The notes: generated from the sequence alone by a model not told the origin. A DNA stretch of 64,000 nt from Pseudomonadota bacterium (GCA_016719885.1 JADJYF010000015.1:101109-165108); one strand, 5' to 3'. Shown: positions 36,833 through 45,542, counted from the stretch's first letter. Translations and numbers: made by a program.

Positions 36833-36847
36833 ACTACACGGTTTAGT
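36833..36847. promoter_or_regulatory. TetR-type operator ACTACACGGTTTAGT
   Basis: Fifteen-base inverted repeat with one mismatched pair (ACTA-C/A-AC ... GT-T/G-TAGT around a central base). It lies between the TetR start (36782) and the EmrA start (36862). A weak promoter, TTGCGG (36802-36807) 17 bases before TATTCT (36825-36830), points toward emrA and would start transcription within or next to the operator. Confidence 0.65.
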
Positions 36848-36861
36848 ACAAGATTGAGCCC

Positions 36862-37890
36862 ATGCGCGCACTGACGCGATTCCTGACCCTGCTGTTCTGG
36901 TGTGGCGTGGTGGCCGTGATCGGCTACTTCGGTCATGCCTGGTGGCAGACCCACGTGCGGCCGTTCGAGAGCACCGACAACGCCTACGTGCGCGCGCACA
37001 TGGCCCAGATCAGTGCACGCATCACCGGCCATGTGAAGGCCGTGCACTTCACCGACAACCAGGCGGTGCAGGCCGGCGCCCTGCTGGTGGAGATCGACGA
37101 TGCGCCACTGCTCGCCGAGCGTGACCAGGCCGCCGCCGAAGCGGCGTCGCGCGCGCTGCGGCGCGCGACTCTCAACGCCGAACTCGACACCCAGAACGCG
37201 CGCATCGCCCAGCACGTGGCGAGCTTCGCCGCCGCCAGCGCCAGCTTCAGCCGCGCACAGAAGGATCTCGCGCGCCTCGCCGGCCTCGTCGAAGACGGCT
37301 CGGTGCCGGCCCAACAGCGCGACGCGGCGGAGAGCGCGGTGGCCATCGCCCGTGCGGAACTCGCCCGTCAGCGCGCGCTGACCGAAGAAGCGACCCGCGA
37401 GCGCGCGACCCTGGCCGCCCAGATCGCCGAGGCCGAGGCCGCGCACAAGACCGCCGAAGCGGCGTTGCGGCGTAGCGAGGTCGCGCTCACCCACACCCGC
37501 ATCCTGGCGCCCATCAGCGGCGTACTCGGCAACCGCGCGGTGCAGGTCGGGCAATTGCTGCAGCCGGGCGCGGTGCTGGCCTTCCTGGTGCCGCAAGAGG
37601 GCTTGTTCGTGGAAGCCAACTTCAAGGAAACCCAACTCGAGAACATGCGCGCCGGCCAGCCGGTGGCCATCGAAGTCGATGCCTATCCGCAGGCCGCCCT
37701 GACCGGCGTGGTGGACAGCAGCGCGCCGGCCAGCGGCGCCGAGTTCAGCATCCTGCCGCCCGAGAACGCGACCGGCAATTTCACCAAGATAGTGCGCCGC
37801 GTGCCGGTCAAGATCCGCCTCGATGCCAACCGCGCGCTGGCATTGTTGAAGCCGGGACTGTCCTGCGTCGTGAAAGTACGCGTGCGCTGA
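36862..37890 (+). CDS. HlyD/EmrA-family membrane fusion protein
   Basis: 342 residues with an N-terminal inner-membrane anchor (LTLLFWCGVVAVIGYFGHAWW). A biotinyl-lipoyl half (STDNAYVRAHMAQISARITGHV), a long Ala/Glu/Arg-rich coiled-coil hairpin (about 90-210), and the second lipoyl half 'RILAPISGVLGNRAVQVGQLLQPG' follow in order. It joins the inner-membrane pump to the outer-membrane channel. First gene of the plus-strand operon; the pump gene starts 8 nt after its stop. Confidence 0.9.
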   Translation: MRALTRFLTLLFWCGVVAVIGYFGHAWWQTHVRPFESTDNAYVRAHMAQISARITGHVKAVHFTDNQAVQAGALLVEIDDAPLLAERDQAAAEAASRALRRATLNAELDTQNARIAQHVASFAAASASFSRAQKDLARLAGLVEDGSVPAQQRDAAESAVAIARAELARQRALTEEATRERATLAAQIAEAEAAHKTAEAALRRSEVALTHTRILAPISGVLGNRAVQVGQLLQPGAVLAFLVPQEGLFVEANFKETQLENMRAGQPVAIEVDAYPQAALTGVVDSSAPASGAEFSILPPENATGNFTKIVRRVPVKIRLDANRALALLKPGLSCVVKVRVR

Positions 37891-37898
37891 GCGCCGCC

Positions 37899-39473
37899 AT
37901 GGAAGAGCGCGTCGCCAACGGCAACGGCGCCCAGGAACGGGTTCTCACGCTCGGCGACTGGATAGGCTTCGCGGCGATGGTGCTCGGCATCTTCATCGCC
38001 ATCCTCGACATCCAGATCGTGTCGAGCTCACTGCAGCAGATCCAGGCCGGCTTGTCCGCCACGCGCGACGAGATCACCTGGGTCACGACCTCCTACCTCA
38101 TCGCCGAGGTCATCATCATTCCCTTGACCGGCTGGCTGGCGCGCGCGCTATCGACCCGCGTGCTGGTGGCGGTGGCGGCCGGCGGCTTCACCTTGACCAG
38201 CGCGCTGTGCGCGTTTGCATGGGATTTGCCCGCCATGGTCGCCTTCCGCACGCTGCAGGGCGCGTTTGGCGGCGTCATGATCCCGACCGTGTTCTCGGTC
38301 ATCTACACCTTGTTTCCGCCGCGTCTGCAAACACCGATGACGGTGGTCGCGGGGCTGGTGGTGACGATCGCGCCGACCGCCGGGCCGGTGCTCGGCGGTT
38401 ACCTGACGGAATCCTATTCCTGGCATGCGCTGTTCCTGATCAACCTGGTGCCGGGCGCCGTGATCACCTTGTGCGTGGCGCTGTTCGTCGATGTCGACAA
38501 GCCCGACTGGTCCTTGCTGAAACGCATCGATTTCGCCGGCGTACTGTGCGTGGTGGTGTTTCTCGGCAGCCTGCAGTTCGTGCTCGAGGAAGGCGTACGC
38601 AAGCAGTGGTTCGAGAGCCATGAGATCGTGTTCTTCACCGCGCTCGCCGTGCTGGGCGGCCTCGGCATGCTGGTGCGCGAGCTTTCAATCAAGGAACCGA
38701 TAGTCGAACTGCGCGCATTCCGCGATTTCAATTTCGCCATCGGCAGCATCTACAGCTTCATCATGGGCGTCGGCATCTACACCGTGCTGTATCTCATGCC
38801 GGTACATCTCGCCGCGGTAAAAGGGCTGAACAGCCTGCAGATCGGCGAATACCTGGTGGTGACCGGCGGCTTCCAGTTCCTGTCCGCGTTCCTGGCCGGC
38901 GCCGCCGCGCGCTGGATGGATTCGCGCCTGATGCTGGCACTGGGGCTGGCCATCTACGGCGCCGGCTGCTGGATGAATGGCGGCATGAATGCCGACTGGG
39001 GCTATGCGGAGATGTTCTTGCCGCAGGCGTTGCGCGGCATCTCCATGATGTTCATCTTCCTGCCCATCAATGCGCTCGCGCTCGGCACCTTGCCGCCCGA
39101 GGAAGTGCAGAACGCCAGCGGCCTGTTCAATCTCATGCGCAACCTCGGCGGCGCCATTGGCCTGGCCGTGGCCAACACCCTGATGGTCGGCTGGCGCAAG
39201 GAGTACTACGCCCACCTGCGCGGCTTCCTGTCCTATGACGACCCGCAGGCCATGGCGCTGTGGCAGCGCATGAGCGGTGTCGCGCTCGATCGCGGCAGCC
39301 CGGATGCCACGCGGGCCGGCCTCGAACTGGTGGCGCGCTACACGTGGCGGGAAGCGGAAGTCATGACCACCAACCAGATGTTTCAATTGCTGGGCGCGAT
39401 GTTCTTCGCCGCGCTGCTGCTGATGCCGCTGGTGCGCAAAGTCGACATGGCGCAAAGCGGCGCGACGCACTGA
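37899..39473 (+). CDS. DHA2-family drug:H+ antiporter (EmrB-like)
   Basis: 524 residues with about 14 hydrophobic segments, typical of the DHA2 group. The helix 1 motif is 'LDIQIVSSSLQQIQAGL' with the functionally important Asp, and motif C-like 'GPVLGGYLTESYSWHALFLIN' lies in helix 5. The N-terminal about 20 residues are cytosolic. With the EmrA-like protein and the outer-membrane factor it exports hydrophobic toxic compounds from the cell. Expression is likely governed by the neighbouring TetR. Confidence 0.92.
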   Translation: MEERVANGNGAQERVLTLGDWIGFAAMVLGIFIAILDIQIVSSSLQQIQAGLSATRDEITWVTTSYLIAEVIIIPLTGWLARALSTRVLVAVAAGGFTLTSALCAFAWDLPAMVAFRTLQGAFGGVMIPTVFSVIYTLFPPRLQTPMTVVAGLVVTIAPTAGPVLGGYLTESYSWHALFLINLVPGAVITLCVALFVDVDKPDWSLLKRIDFAGVLCVVVFLGSLQFVLEEGVRKQWFESHEIVFFTALAVLGGLGMLVRELSIKEPIVELRAFRDFNFAIGSIYSFIMGVGIYTVLYLMPVHLAAVKGLNSLQIGEYLVVTGGFQFLSAFLAGAAARWMDSRLMLALGLAIYGAGCWMNGGMNADWGYAEMFLPQALRGISMMFIFLPINALALGTLPPEEVQNASGLFNLMRNLGGAIGLAVANTLMVGWRKEYYAHLRGFLSYDDPQAMALWQRMSGVALDRGSPDATRAGLELVARYTWREAEVMTTNQMFQLLGAMFFAALLLMPLVRKVDMAQSGATH

Positions 39474-39541
39474 CAGCCACCATCGGTGTGCGCGGTTCGG
39501 TACACTGCCGGCATTCAACCGCGCAGTGGGGAGTACGAGCA

Positions 39542-40423
39542 GTGGATATCGGCGTCTTTTCCTTCAATACCGAGTACACCTTCAGGACAGACAAGCTGGC
39601 GCGCGCCGCCGAAGAGCGCGGCTTCGAATCGCTGTGGGTGCCGGAACACACGCATATCCCGGTGCCCTTGCCGGGCGAGCCGGCCGATCCCGAGACCGGC
39701 ATGCCGATGGCCGGCGGCAACCTGTTCTTCCTGCCGGAGGAATACCGGCACATGTCCGATCCCTTCACCTCGCTGGCGGCGGCCGCGGCGGTCACCACGC
39801 GCCTCAAGCTCGGCACCTGCGTGTGCCTGCTCAACCAGCACCATCCGATCAACATCGCCAAGCACGTGGCGACGCTCGACCGCCTGAGCGAAGGCCGTTT
39901 CATCTTCGGCATCGGCGCCGGCTGGAACGTGGTGGAGATGGGCCATCACGGCGTGGCCTTTGAAACGCGCTGGCGCGAACTGCGCGAACGGCTGGCCGCG
40001 GTGCGCACGCTGTGGCGCGAGGACAAGGCGAGCTTCAAGGGTGAGTTCGTGGAGTTCGCCGAGAGTTGGCAATACCCCAAGCCGCTGCGCCCCGAAGGCC
40101 CGCCGGTGGTGCTCGGCACCTTGAACACGCCTTTCGGTCGCGCCCAGGTGGCGCGTCATGGCGACGGCTGGCTGCCGCTGGCTTTCGATATCGACGAAGC
40201 CGCCGCCAACGTCGCCGACGTGCACCGGCGCATGCGTGAAATCGGACGCGACCCGAGCCAGCTCGAGGTGTCGCTGTTCTTCCTCAACGACGAGATCCAG
40301 TCAGGGGAAACGCTGGCCAAGGCGCGTGGTACCGGCGTCAAGCGCGCCATCATGCGTTTGCCGATAGGCGATGAAAGCGTGGTGTTGAAGGCACTGGATG
40401 CGTACGCGAAGTATGTCGGTTAA
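39542..40423 (+). CDS. Luciferase-like (LLM) flavin/F420-type oxidoreductase
   Basis: 293 residues from a GTG at 39542 with GGGGAG 8 nt upstream; codons upstream overlap the EmrB gene and lack homology. The TIM-barrel start is 'DIGVFSFNTEYTFRTDKLARAAEERGFESLWVPEH'. Further blocks are 'RLKLGTCVCLLNQHHPINIAKHVATLDRLSEGRF' (written in part: VATLDRLSEGRF), 'FGIGAGW' and 'NTPFGRAQVARHGDGW', as in the Rv2161c-type LLM group. The cofactor could be FMN or F420; the sequence does not decide. It stands alone between the efflux operon and a repeat-rich gap. Confidence 0.82.
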   Translation: MDIGVFSFNTEYTFRTDKLARAAEERGFESLWVPEHTHIPVPLPGEPADPETGMPMAGGNLFFLPEEYRHMSDPFTSLAAAAAVTTRLKLGTCVCLLNQHHPINIAKHVATLDRLSEGRFIFGIGAGWNVVEMGHHGVAFETRWRELRERLAAVRTLWREDKASFKGEFVEFAESWQYPKPLRPEGPPVVLGTLNTPFGRAQVARHGDGWLPLAFDIDEAAANVADVHRRMREIGRDPSQLEVSLFFLNDEIQSGETLAKARGTGVKRAIMRLPIGDESVVLKALDAYAKYVG

Positions 40424-40472
40424 GCAGTAGCACCAGCGATTGCGGAGGCCGAGACATTCGGCGCCCGCAATC

Positions 40473-40494
40473 GTCAGACTGAAGTCTGACCCAC
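40473..40494. repeat. REP-like palindrome, GTCAGACTGAAGTCTGACCCAC type, copy 1
   Basis: Core GTCAGACT-GA-AGTCTGAC is a perfect stem with a minimal loop, followed by CCCAC. Opposite in orientation to copies 2 and 3. Confidence 0.8.
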
Positions 40495-40516
40495 GGAGCT
40501 TCGCTGCCTGCGCCAT

Positions 40517-40539
40517 TGTGGGTCAGGCTTCAGCCTGAC
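40517..40539. repeat. REP-like palindrome, copy 2 (compensated variant)
   Basis: TGTGGG followed by GTCAGGCTTCAGCCTGAC (shared G). Compared with the other copies both arms changed together (AGACT to AGGCT and AGTCT to AGCCT), which keeps the stem paired. Confidence 0.8.
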
Positions 40540-40547
40540 AAGCTCCT

Positions 40548-40570
40548 TGTGGGTCAGACCTCAGTCTGAC
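40548..40570. repeat. REP-like palindrome, copy 3
   Basis: TGTGGG followed by GTCAGACCTCAGTCTGAC (shared G); one mismatch next to the loop. Same orientation as copy 2, eight bases further on. Confidence 0.78.
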
Positions 40571-40756
40571 GGCTCATTCGCACGACGCAGGGAAGCATCA
40601 AAGAACGTGCGAGCAAATTCGCACCCACGAAAAGACCATCAGATTGCCGAGAATTGCCAGGGAGAGGACGCGCCCGACAATCGTCGAACACGCTCCCCCC
40701 TCTCCCCGGCGGCGGCACGCGAAAGGTGCCGCCTCCTTACCAGGCCTCTCCTCGCC

Positions 40757-42469
40757 TCAAGCGTGACCGTGACGCAGCAGTTTGCCCGGCGTGGCGCCGG
40801 TGCATTCGCCGTCACGGAAGGTGACGTCGCCGTTGACCATGATGTACCGATAACCTTCGGCCTTCTGGATACGGCGCCATTCGCCGCCCGGGAAATCGTG
40901 GGCGATTTCCGAGGGCGTGCATTGCAATGCATCGTAGTCGTAGATCACGACGTCGGCCGGCCGGCCTTCGGCCAGCACGCCGCGATCGAGGAAGCCCGCC
41001 ATGCGCGCCGGCAGGCATGACAGGCGGTAATGCGCTTCCTCGAGTCCGAGGATGTTCTTGTCGCGCACGAAGTCGGTGATGAACTCGGTGGTGTAACGGC
41101 CGATGGTCACGAACTTGGTATGCGCGCCGCCGTCGGACACGCCGGGCACGGTGTATTCGCTGCTGAAGATCTCGCGGTTGAGCTCGACGTCGGTGTTGAA
41201 CGGCGGCGTGAAGATCTCGGTACGCAGGTCCTCGTCCACCACGATGTCGAGCAGGCAGTCGATGGGATGACGGCTCTGGGCGGCGCCGATGGCCTCGAGC
41301 GTCATGCCTTCCCACTGCTTGTTGCCGGGCTTGAAGGTCTTGTGCACCACGAAGTTCTTGATCGGGCCCGTCACCACCGGCATGCGACCGTGGTCGTAAT
41401 CTTCACGCAGGTTGGCGCGGATCTGCGGGTCCTGCATCTTGGCCTTGCGCGTCGGCACGTCGCCGAGCGTCACGTTGCGCCAATCGTCCTGACCGTCGAG
41501 CAGGTTGAAGTCCTCGAAGGTCATGGTCTGTTCGTTGCCGACGTTGATGGCCTGCAGCCACACCTGGTTGCCCTTGGCCTGGGCCTTCTCCGCCCATTGC
41601 AGCAGGCGACGGCTCTGGCGCGGATGGTAGTTGTTGGCCGACACCACGTTGAACAGCACCGGGCAGCCCGACACCTCCGCGAGTTTCTCGACGAACACCA
41701 GGTCTTCGTAGATGTCTTCACGCGCCTGCGTGATCTGGATATGGCCGTTACCGCGCTTCTTCAGCACCTCGGCGAATTTAAGGCAGGTCTCGTTGCTCAT
41801 CATGTCGGTGACCATCGGCGTGCCGTCGTAGTCACGCTGCACCGAGGTGAAACCATCACCGAGCTTCTGCACCGACCAGCCCGGCGCACCGGCATCCATG
41901 CCGACGTTGATGAGGCGGCACATCTCTTCCATCTCGGCGTCGGTGGGTTCGCGCGACTTCGCTTCCTCGAGGCCCATCACCCAGATCATGAGCGGGCCCA
42001 GCGGCACGTAGGACAGCACGTTGACGCCCTTGGGCATGCGCGCCAGCGAGTCCATCCATTCCGGGAAAGTCACCCAGTCCCACAGCATGCCCTGCTTCAT
42101 GGAGTCGTAGGGAATGGCTTCGACGCGCGACATCGACAGCATCACGCGATCGCGATTGGCGGGCGCGACCGGCGCAAAACCGAAGCCGCAGTTGCCGAGT
42201 ACCAGCGAGGTGACGCCGTGCCAGCCGGACAGCGTGCAATAGGGATCCCACTGGATCTGCGCGTCGTAGTGAGTGTGGAGATCGATGAAGCCGGGCGCGA
42301 CGATGAGGCCCTTGGCGTCGATCACCTGCTTGGCGTCCCCGGCGGCCAAGGGCGTGCGCGAGATCGCCACCACCTTGCCGTCGCGAATACCGATGTCGCC
42401 ATTGAAACGCGGCGCGCGCGTACCGTCGATGATGGTGCCGTTCTGGATCAGGGTATCGAATTGGGCCAT
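40757..42469 (-). CDS. D-aminoacylase/N-acyl-D-amino acid amidohydrolase-type metal hydrolase
   Basis: 570 residues from ATG 42469 (GGAG 6 nt upstream); the open frame further upstream covers the divergent promoter only. Amidohydrolase-3 features are the N-terminal beta-sandwich 'LIQNGTIIDGTRAP', the metal motif HTHYDAQ with His65 and His67, and the C-terminal metal-Asp region 'SDGGAHTKF'. The closing 'EGRPADVVIYDYDAL' is also typical. These enzymes hydrolyse N-acyl-D-amino acids or related cyclic and linear amides with zinc. Divergent from a LysR gene 230 bp away, its probable regulator. The actual amide is unknown. Confidence 0.85.
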   Translation of the reverse strand: MAQFDTLIQNGTIIDGTRAPRFNGDIGIRDGKVVAISRTPLAAGDAKQVIDAKGLIVAPGFIDLHTHYDAQIQWDPYCTLSGWHGVTSLVLGNCGFGFAPVAPANRDRVMLSMSRVEAIPYDSMKQGMLWDWVTFPEWMDSLARMPKGVNVLSYVPLGPLMIWVMGLEEAKSREPTDAEMEEMCRLINVGMDAGAPGWSVQKLGDGFTSVQRDYDGTPMVTDMMSNETCLKFAEVLKKRGNGHIQITQAREDIYEDLVFVEKLAEVSGCPVLFNVVSANNYHPRQSRRLLQWAEKAQAKGNQVWLQAINVGNEQTMTFEDFNLLDGQDDWRNVTLGDVPTRKAKMQDPQIRANLREDYDHGRMPVVTGPIKNFVVHKTFKPGNKQWEGMTLEAIGAAQSRHPIDCLLDIVVDEDLRTEIFTPPFNTDVELNREIFSSEYTVPGVSDGGAHTKFVTIGRYTTEFITDFVRDKNILGLEEAHYRLSCLPARMAGFLDRGVLAEGRPADVVIYDYDALQCTPSEIAHDFPGGEWRRIQKAEGYRYIMVNGDVTFRDGECTGATPGKLLRHGHA

Positions 42470-42699
42470 GGTCTCCTCTCCTCTCGAAGGTTTGCGTTGG
42501 GCCGCCAGGCGGCTGCGGAGCGGTCGGCGGCAGGCGCTCGTGTGAGCGTCGTGAGGTCCTGTGCGGGACGACATCGCCGTGGCGGGAGAGTCTGGCACCA
42601 AAGATTGCCGTTCGTAAAACCGGATAATAGACTCGATACGTTCGGCTATTCGGTCAAACCAGATCCAGGTCAAGTCATTGGCCCGCGCGGAGCACCGCC

Positions 42700-43632
42700 A
42701 TGAATCACCGCGAAGAGCTCGAGGCCCTGACCGAGCTCGCCTATGCCGGCAACATGCGCCGCGCCGCCGAGGCGCTCGGCATCTCGCAATCGACCCTGAG
42801 CGATGTCATCACGCGGCTCGAAAGCGCCTACGGCGCGCCGCTGTTCGAACGCGACCGGCGCGGTTCACACCCGACGGTGTACGGGCGCGTTGTCATCGAC
42901 GCCGCCGCCCAGGCGCTGCGCCTGATGGACGAGGCGCACCGCGAGATCGGCCTCATCAAGGGCTCGGCCATTGGTCGCCTCGCGATCGGCGCCGAAGCCG
43001 GCCTCATCGAGCCCTACCTGACCGAGGCCATCGTCAGCGGCATGCGCCGCTACCCCAGCCTGCGCTTTCGCCTGCAGGCGCAGGATTCGAGTTCACTCGC
43101 CCAGGAACTGCGTGACAAGCGCATCGATTTCTTTTTCGGCGTACGCCCCGACGTACCCACCGCCGGGCTCGAGCTGCGCGAGATCGGCATGATCCACGCC
43201 CAGCCCTTCGTGCGGCCCGGCCATCCCCTCGCCAGCGGCGGCCCCCACGGCCTCGCGCGCATCATGGTCTACCCCATCGTGCAGGGCCCCGGTCCACGCT
43301 GGTTCATACGTCGCATCGGCGAGGAGTTGCGTAACGAAGTCGGGCCCGAGGCGCGGCGCGACGCGGCCGTCATCGTCAACGATTTCGGCGTGGTGCGCGC
43401 CATCGTGCGCGAGACCGACGCGGTGGGCTTCGCCACCAGCGCCTTGCTGCACGCGGAAGTGTCGAGCGGCGCCTTCGTGCCGCTGCGCCTGCCGCCGGCG
43501 CAGGCGCGCCTGTTGGTGTTGCCGATGTTGATCGGGACCTTGGTCGATCGTGCCCTGCCACCGGCGGCGCTGGAGCTGATCGCGGACCTGGAAGCAGTGG
43601 TGAAACGCTACGGCGAATTGGAAGACTTGTAG
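42700..43632 (+). CDS. LysR-family transcriptional regulator
   Basis: 310 residues, the usual length. N-terminal HTH: 'ELAYAGNMRRAAEALGISQSTLSDVITRLESAYGAPLFERDRRG', in key blocks AAEALGISQSTLS and LESAYGAPLFERD. The effector domain (IGRLAIGAEAGLIEPYL onward) is complete, unlike the LysR at 22843. The start lies head-to-head with the amidohydrolase gene, the classic arrangement for a LysR protein and its target; the ligand is unknown. Confidence 0.88.
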   Translation: MNHREELEALTELAYAGNMRRAAEALGISQSTLSDVITRLESAYGAPLFERDRRGSHPTVYGRVVIDAAAQALRLMDEAHREIGLIKGSAIGRLAIGAEAGLIEPYLTEAIVSGMRRYPSLRFRLQAQDSSSLAQELRDKRIDFFFGVRPDVPTAGLELREIGMIHAQPFVRPGHPLASGGPHGLARIMVYPIVQGPGPRWFIRRIGEELRNEVGPEARRDAAVIVNDFGVVRAIVRETDAVGFATSALLHAEVSSGAFVPLRLPPAQARLLVLPMLIGTLVDRALPPAALELIADLEAVVKRYGELEDL

Positions 43633-43655
43633 GTGCGTGTGCGTCGTCGATTCAT

Positions 43656-43678
43656 TGTGGGTCAGACTTCAGTCTGAC
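43656..43678. repeat. REP-like palindrome, copy 4
   Basis: TGTGGG followed by GTCAGACTTCAGTCTGAC (shared G), perfect stem. It forms an inverted pair with copy 5, 39 bp apart, between the convergent LysR and ThDP-enzyme genes. Confidence 0.82.
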
Positions 43679-43717
43679 ATTCACAGCGTGCAGCCCCATC
43701 GAGGTCGTCGACCCAAT

Positions 43718-43740
43718 GTCAGACTGAAGTCTGACCCACA
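43718..43740. repeat. REP-like palindrome, copy 5
   Basis: GTCAGACTGAAGTCTGAC followed by CCACA, the exact reverse complement of copy 4. It ends 17 bp before the stop codon of the convergent ThDP-enzyme gene and could act as a bidirectional terminator. Confidence 0.82.
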
Positions 43741-43757
43741 AAAATTTTCCGCGCGGT

Positions 43758-45407
43758 CTAGCGCGTCAACCAATCGAACTTCTGCGGCTTGCGTGTCGAC
43801 TGCGGATTGATCATCACGTTGATCAAGGTCGGCATGCTTTCCTGCGCGGCATCGCGCAACGCGTTGCGCAAGTCTTCCGGCGTGTTGACGAAGAAGCCGC
43901 GCCCGCCGAACGCTTCGATGACCTTGTCGTAACGAGCGTTGGGCGTGTAGGTATAGGGCGGGATCGGATCGCGCAGCTCCGTTTCGCCCGAGCCGATGCC
44001 GTTGTTGTTGACGACGATGAACGTGATCGGCAGCCGGTAGCGGCAAGCGGTTTCGACTTCCATGCCGCTGAAGCCGAAAGCGGAATCGCCCTCGATGCAG
44101 AACACGCGCTTGTCCGCATGGGTGACGGCGGCCGCGATGGCGAAACCCGGGCCGACGCCCATGGTGCCGAAAGTGCCGGCGTCCAGGCGCTGACGGGGCG
44201 CGAAGTTGGGCATCATGCTGCGGCCGATGTCCATGGTGTTGGCGCCTTCGCTGACAATGATGGCGTCGCGCGGCAGCTGCGCGCGGATCTCGCCGAACAC
44301 GCGGTAGTAGCCCATGGGCAAGGAATCGTCGCGGGTCATGGCGGCGACCTGGGCATCGTTGTCGGCAATCTTGGCGCGCAGCGCCGTCCACCACTCGCTG
44401 TCGGCGGCGAAGCGCCACGGCGACGCGCCAAGCGCGTCGTTCATCTGCGCCATCACCGCCTGCGCGTCACCGACCAGCCCCACCTCGGCGGGCACGTTGG
44501 TGCCGATCTCTTCCGCGGCGATGTCGAGCTGCACCACGCGCACATCGCGCGCGAAGCGCGGCGGCAGGCCGAAGTGCATGATCCAGTTCAAGCGCGCGCC
44601 GATGAGAAAAATCACGTCGGCCTCCTGCAATGCCAGCGAGCGCGCCGGCGCCACCGACAGCGCGTGGTCATCGGGCACCACGCCCTTGCCCATCGGCGCG
44701 GCCAGGAACGGCAGGCGCGCGGCTTCGATGAAGGCACGCACCTCTTGTTCGGCGCGCGCATAGGCCGCGCCCTTGCCGACGATCACCAAGGGCCGCTTGG
44801 CCGAACGCAGCGCCGCCACCGCGCGTTCCACCTCGCGCGGATCGGCCAGCGACCTGGCCGGCGCCGTCGCGCACGGCGGCCACTGCAGGCGCTCCTCCTC
44901 GCACCGATCGGCGATGATGTCGTTGGGCAGATCGAGATACACCGCACCCGGACGTCCGGCCATCGAAGTCCGAACGCATTTCTCGACATAAGCCGGCACG
45001 CGCGCCAGGCAATCGGGGCGGGTGCTGAGCTTGACGAAAGGTCGCGCCGCTTCGAGCTGCGGCGCTTCCTGGAAGGCGCCCTGCTCGCGCTGGTAGGAAT
45101 CCGGCGCGCCGCTCACCAGCAGCATCGGCCAGCAGTTGGCCCACGCATTGGAGAGTCCGGCCACGGCGTGCACCATGCCCGGCCCCGACACGGTCATGCA
45201 CACGCCGGGGCGGCCGCTCATGAACCCCACCGCGCCGGCTGCGTAGCTGGCCGACTGCTCGTTGCGAAAGCCGTAGAAATTCAAGCCTTCGCGTTGCACG
45301 ACCTGGGCGAGGTCGACGATGGGAAAACCCATCACGCCGAAGATGTGCTCGACCCCCTGGCGCTTCAGGCTGCGCGCGATGATGGCCGTGCCGTCGAGTT
45401 GTGCCAT
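43758..45407 (-). CDS. ThDP-dependent 2-hydroxyacyl-CoA lyase/oxalyl-CoA decarboxylase-like enzyme
   Basis: 549 residues with the three domains of the acetolactate synthase superfamily. The ThDP-activating Glu50 lies in FRNEQSASYAAGA. The cofactor-binding motif runs from GDS (440-442) to the asparagines at 467-469 (FIVVNNN). 'CMTVSGPGMVHAVAGLSNAWANCWPML' and 'GAFQEAPQLEAARPF' match HACL/oxalyl-CoA decarboxylases better than biosynthetic acetolactate synthases. Such enzymes cleave 2-hydroxyacyl-CoA to an aldehyde and formyl-CoA, or decarboxylate oxalyl-CoA. AAGGACC precedes the ATG. Divergent from the membrane operon at 45644, with a 20-bp palindrome between. Confidence 0.85.
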   Translation of the reverse strand: MAQLDGTAIIARSLKRQGVEHIFGVMGFPIVDLAQVVQREGLNFYGFRNEQSASYAAGAVGFMSGRPGVCMTVSGPGMVHAVAGLSNAWANCWPMLLVSGAPDSYQREQGAFQEAPQLEAARPFVKLSTRPDCLARVPAYVEKCVRTSMAGRPGAVYLDLPNDIIADRCEEERLQWPPCATAPARSLADPREVERAVAALRSAKRPLVIVGKGAAYARAEQEVRAFIEAARLPFLAAPMGKGVVPDDHALSVAPARSLALQEADVIFLIGARLNWIMHFGLPPRFARDVRVVQLDIAAEEIGTNVPAEVGLVGDAQAVMAQMNDALGASPWRFAADSEWWTALRAKIADNDAQVAAMTRDDSLPMGYYRVFGEIRAQLPRDAIIVSEGANTMDIGRSMMPNFAPRQRLDAGTFGTMGVGPGFAIAAAVTHADKRVFCIEGDSAFGFSGMEVETACRYRLPITFIVVNNNGIGSGETELRDPIPPYTYTPNARYDKVIEAFGGRGFFVNTPEDLRNALRDAAQESMPTLINVMINPQSTRKPQKFDWLTR

Positions 45408-45522
45408 GGTCCTTAGCTCCCCTGTGCTGGTGTCCGGCCAGTGTAGCGTCGTGCCGCGAGCGCCGGTGACGGTGTCCGATCAAGGATCGCGGCGCCGGCC
45501 GTCGCGGAAAGCTTGCACGGTT

Positions 45523-45542
45523 ATGGTAAGCATGCTTACCAT
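45523..45542. promoter_or_regulatory. 20-bp perfect palindrome ATGGTAAGCATGCTTACCAT, operator candidate
   Basis: Every base pairs with its partner. It lies 115 bp before the divergent ThDP-enzyme start and 101 bp before the membrane operon. A possible promoter toward the operon, TTGCAC (45513-45518) with 18 bases to TACCAT (45537-45542), would place the palindrome across spacer and -10 box. TetR-like dimers bind such sites; no regulator gene is adjacent, so the binding protein must be encoded elsewhere. Confidence 0.7.

Larger units (their letters stand above)
40424..40756. other. 333-bp repeat-bearing gap between convergent genes
   Basis: Holds three copies of a 22-23-bp palindromic element (annotated separately) and a looser stretch near 40575-40630 containing CATTCGCAC and AAATTCGCACCCACG, which resembles the second palindrome family at 47.3 and 61.1 kb. 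No gene-like frame. The flanking genes converge here, so the elements may act as terminators or mRNA stabilisers. Confidence 0.6.

Noticed and set aside
40473..40570. Three close repeats considered as a CRISPR array
   Set aside because: The units are palindromic, differ in orientation, have irregular spacing (22 and 8 bp) and no cas genes are near.
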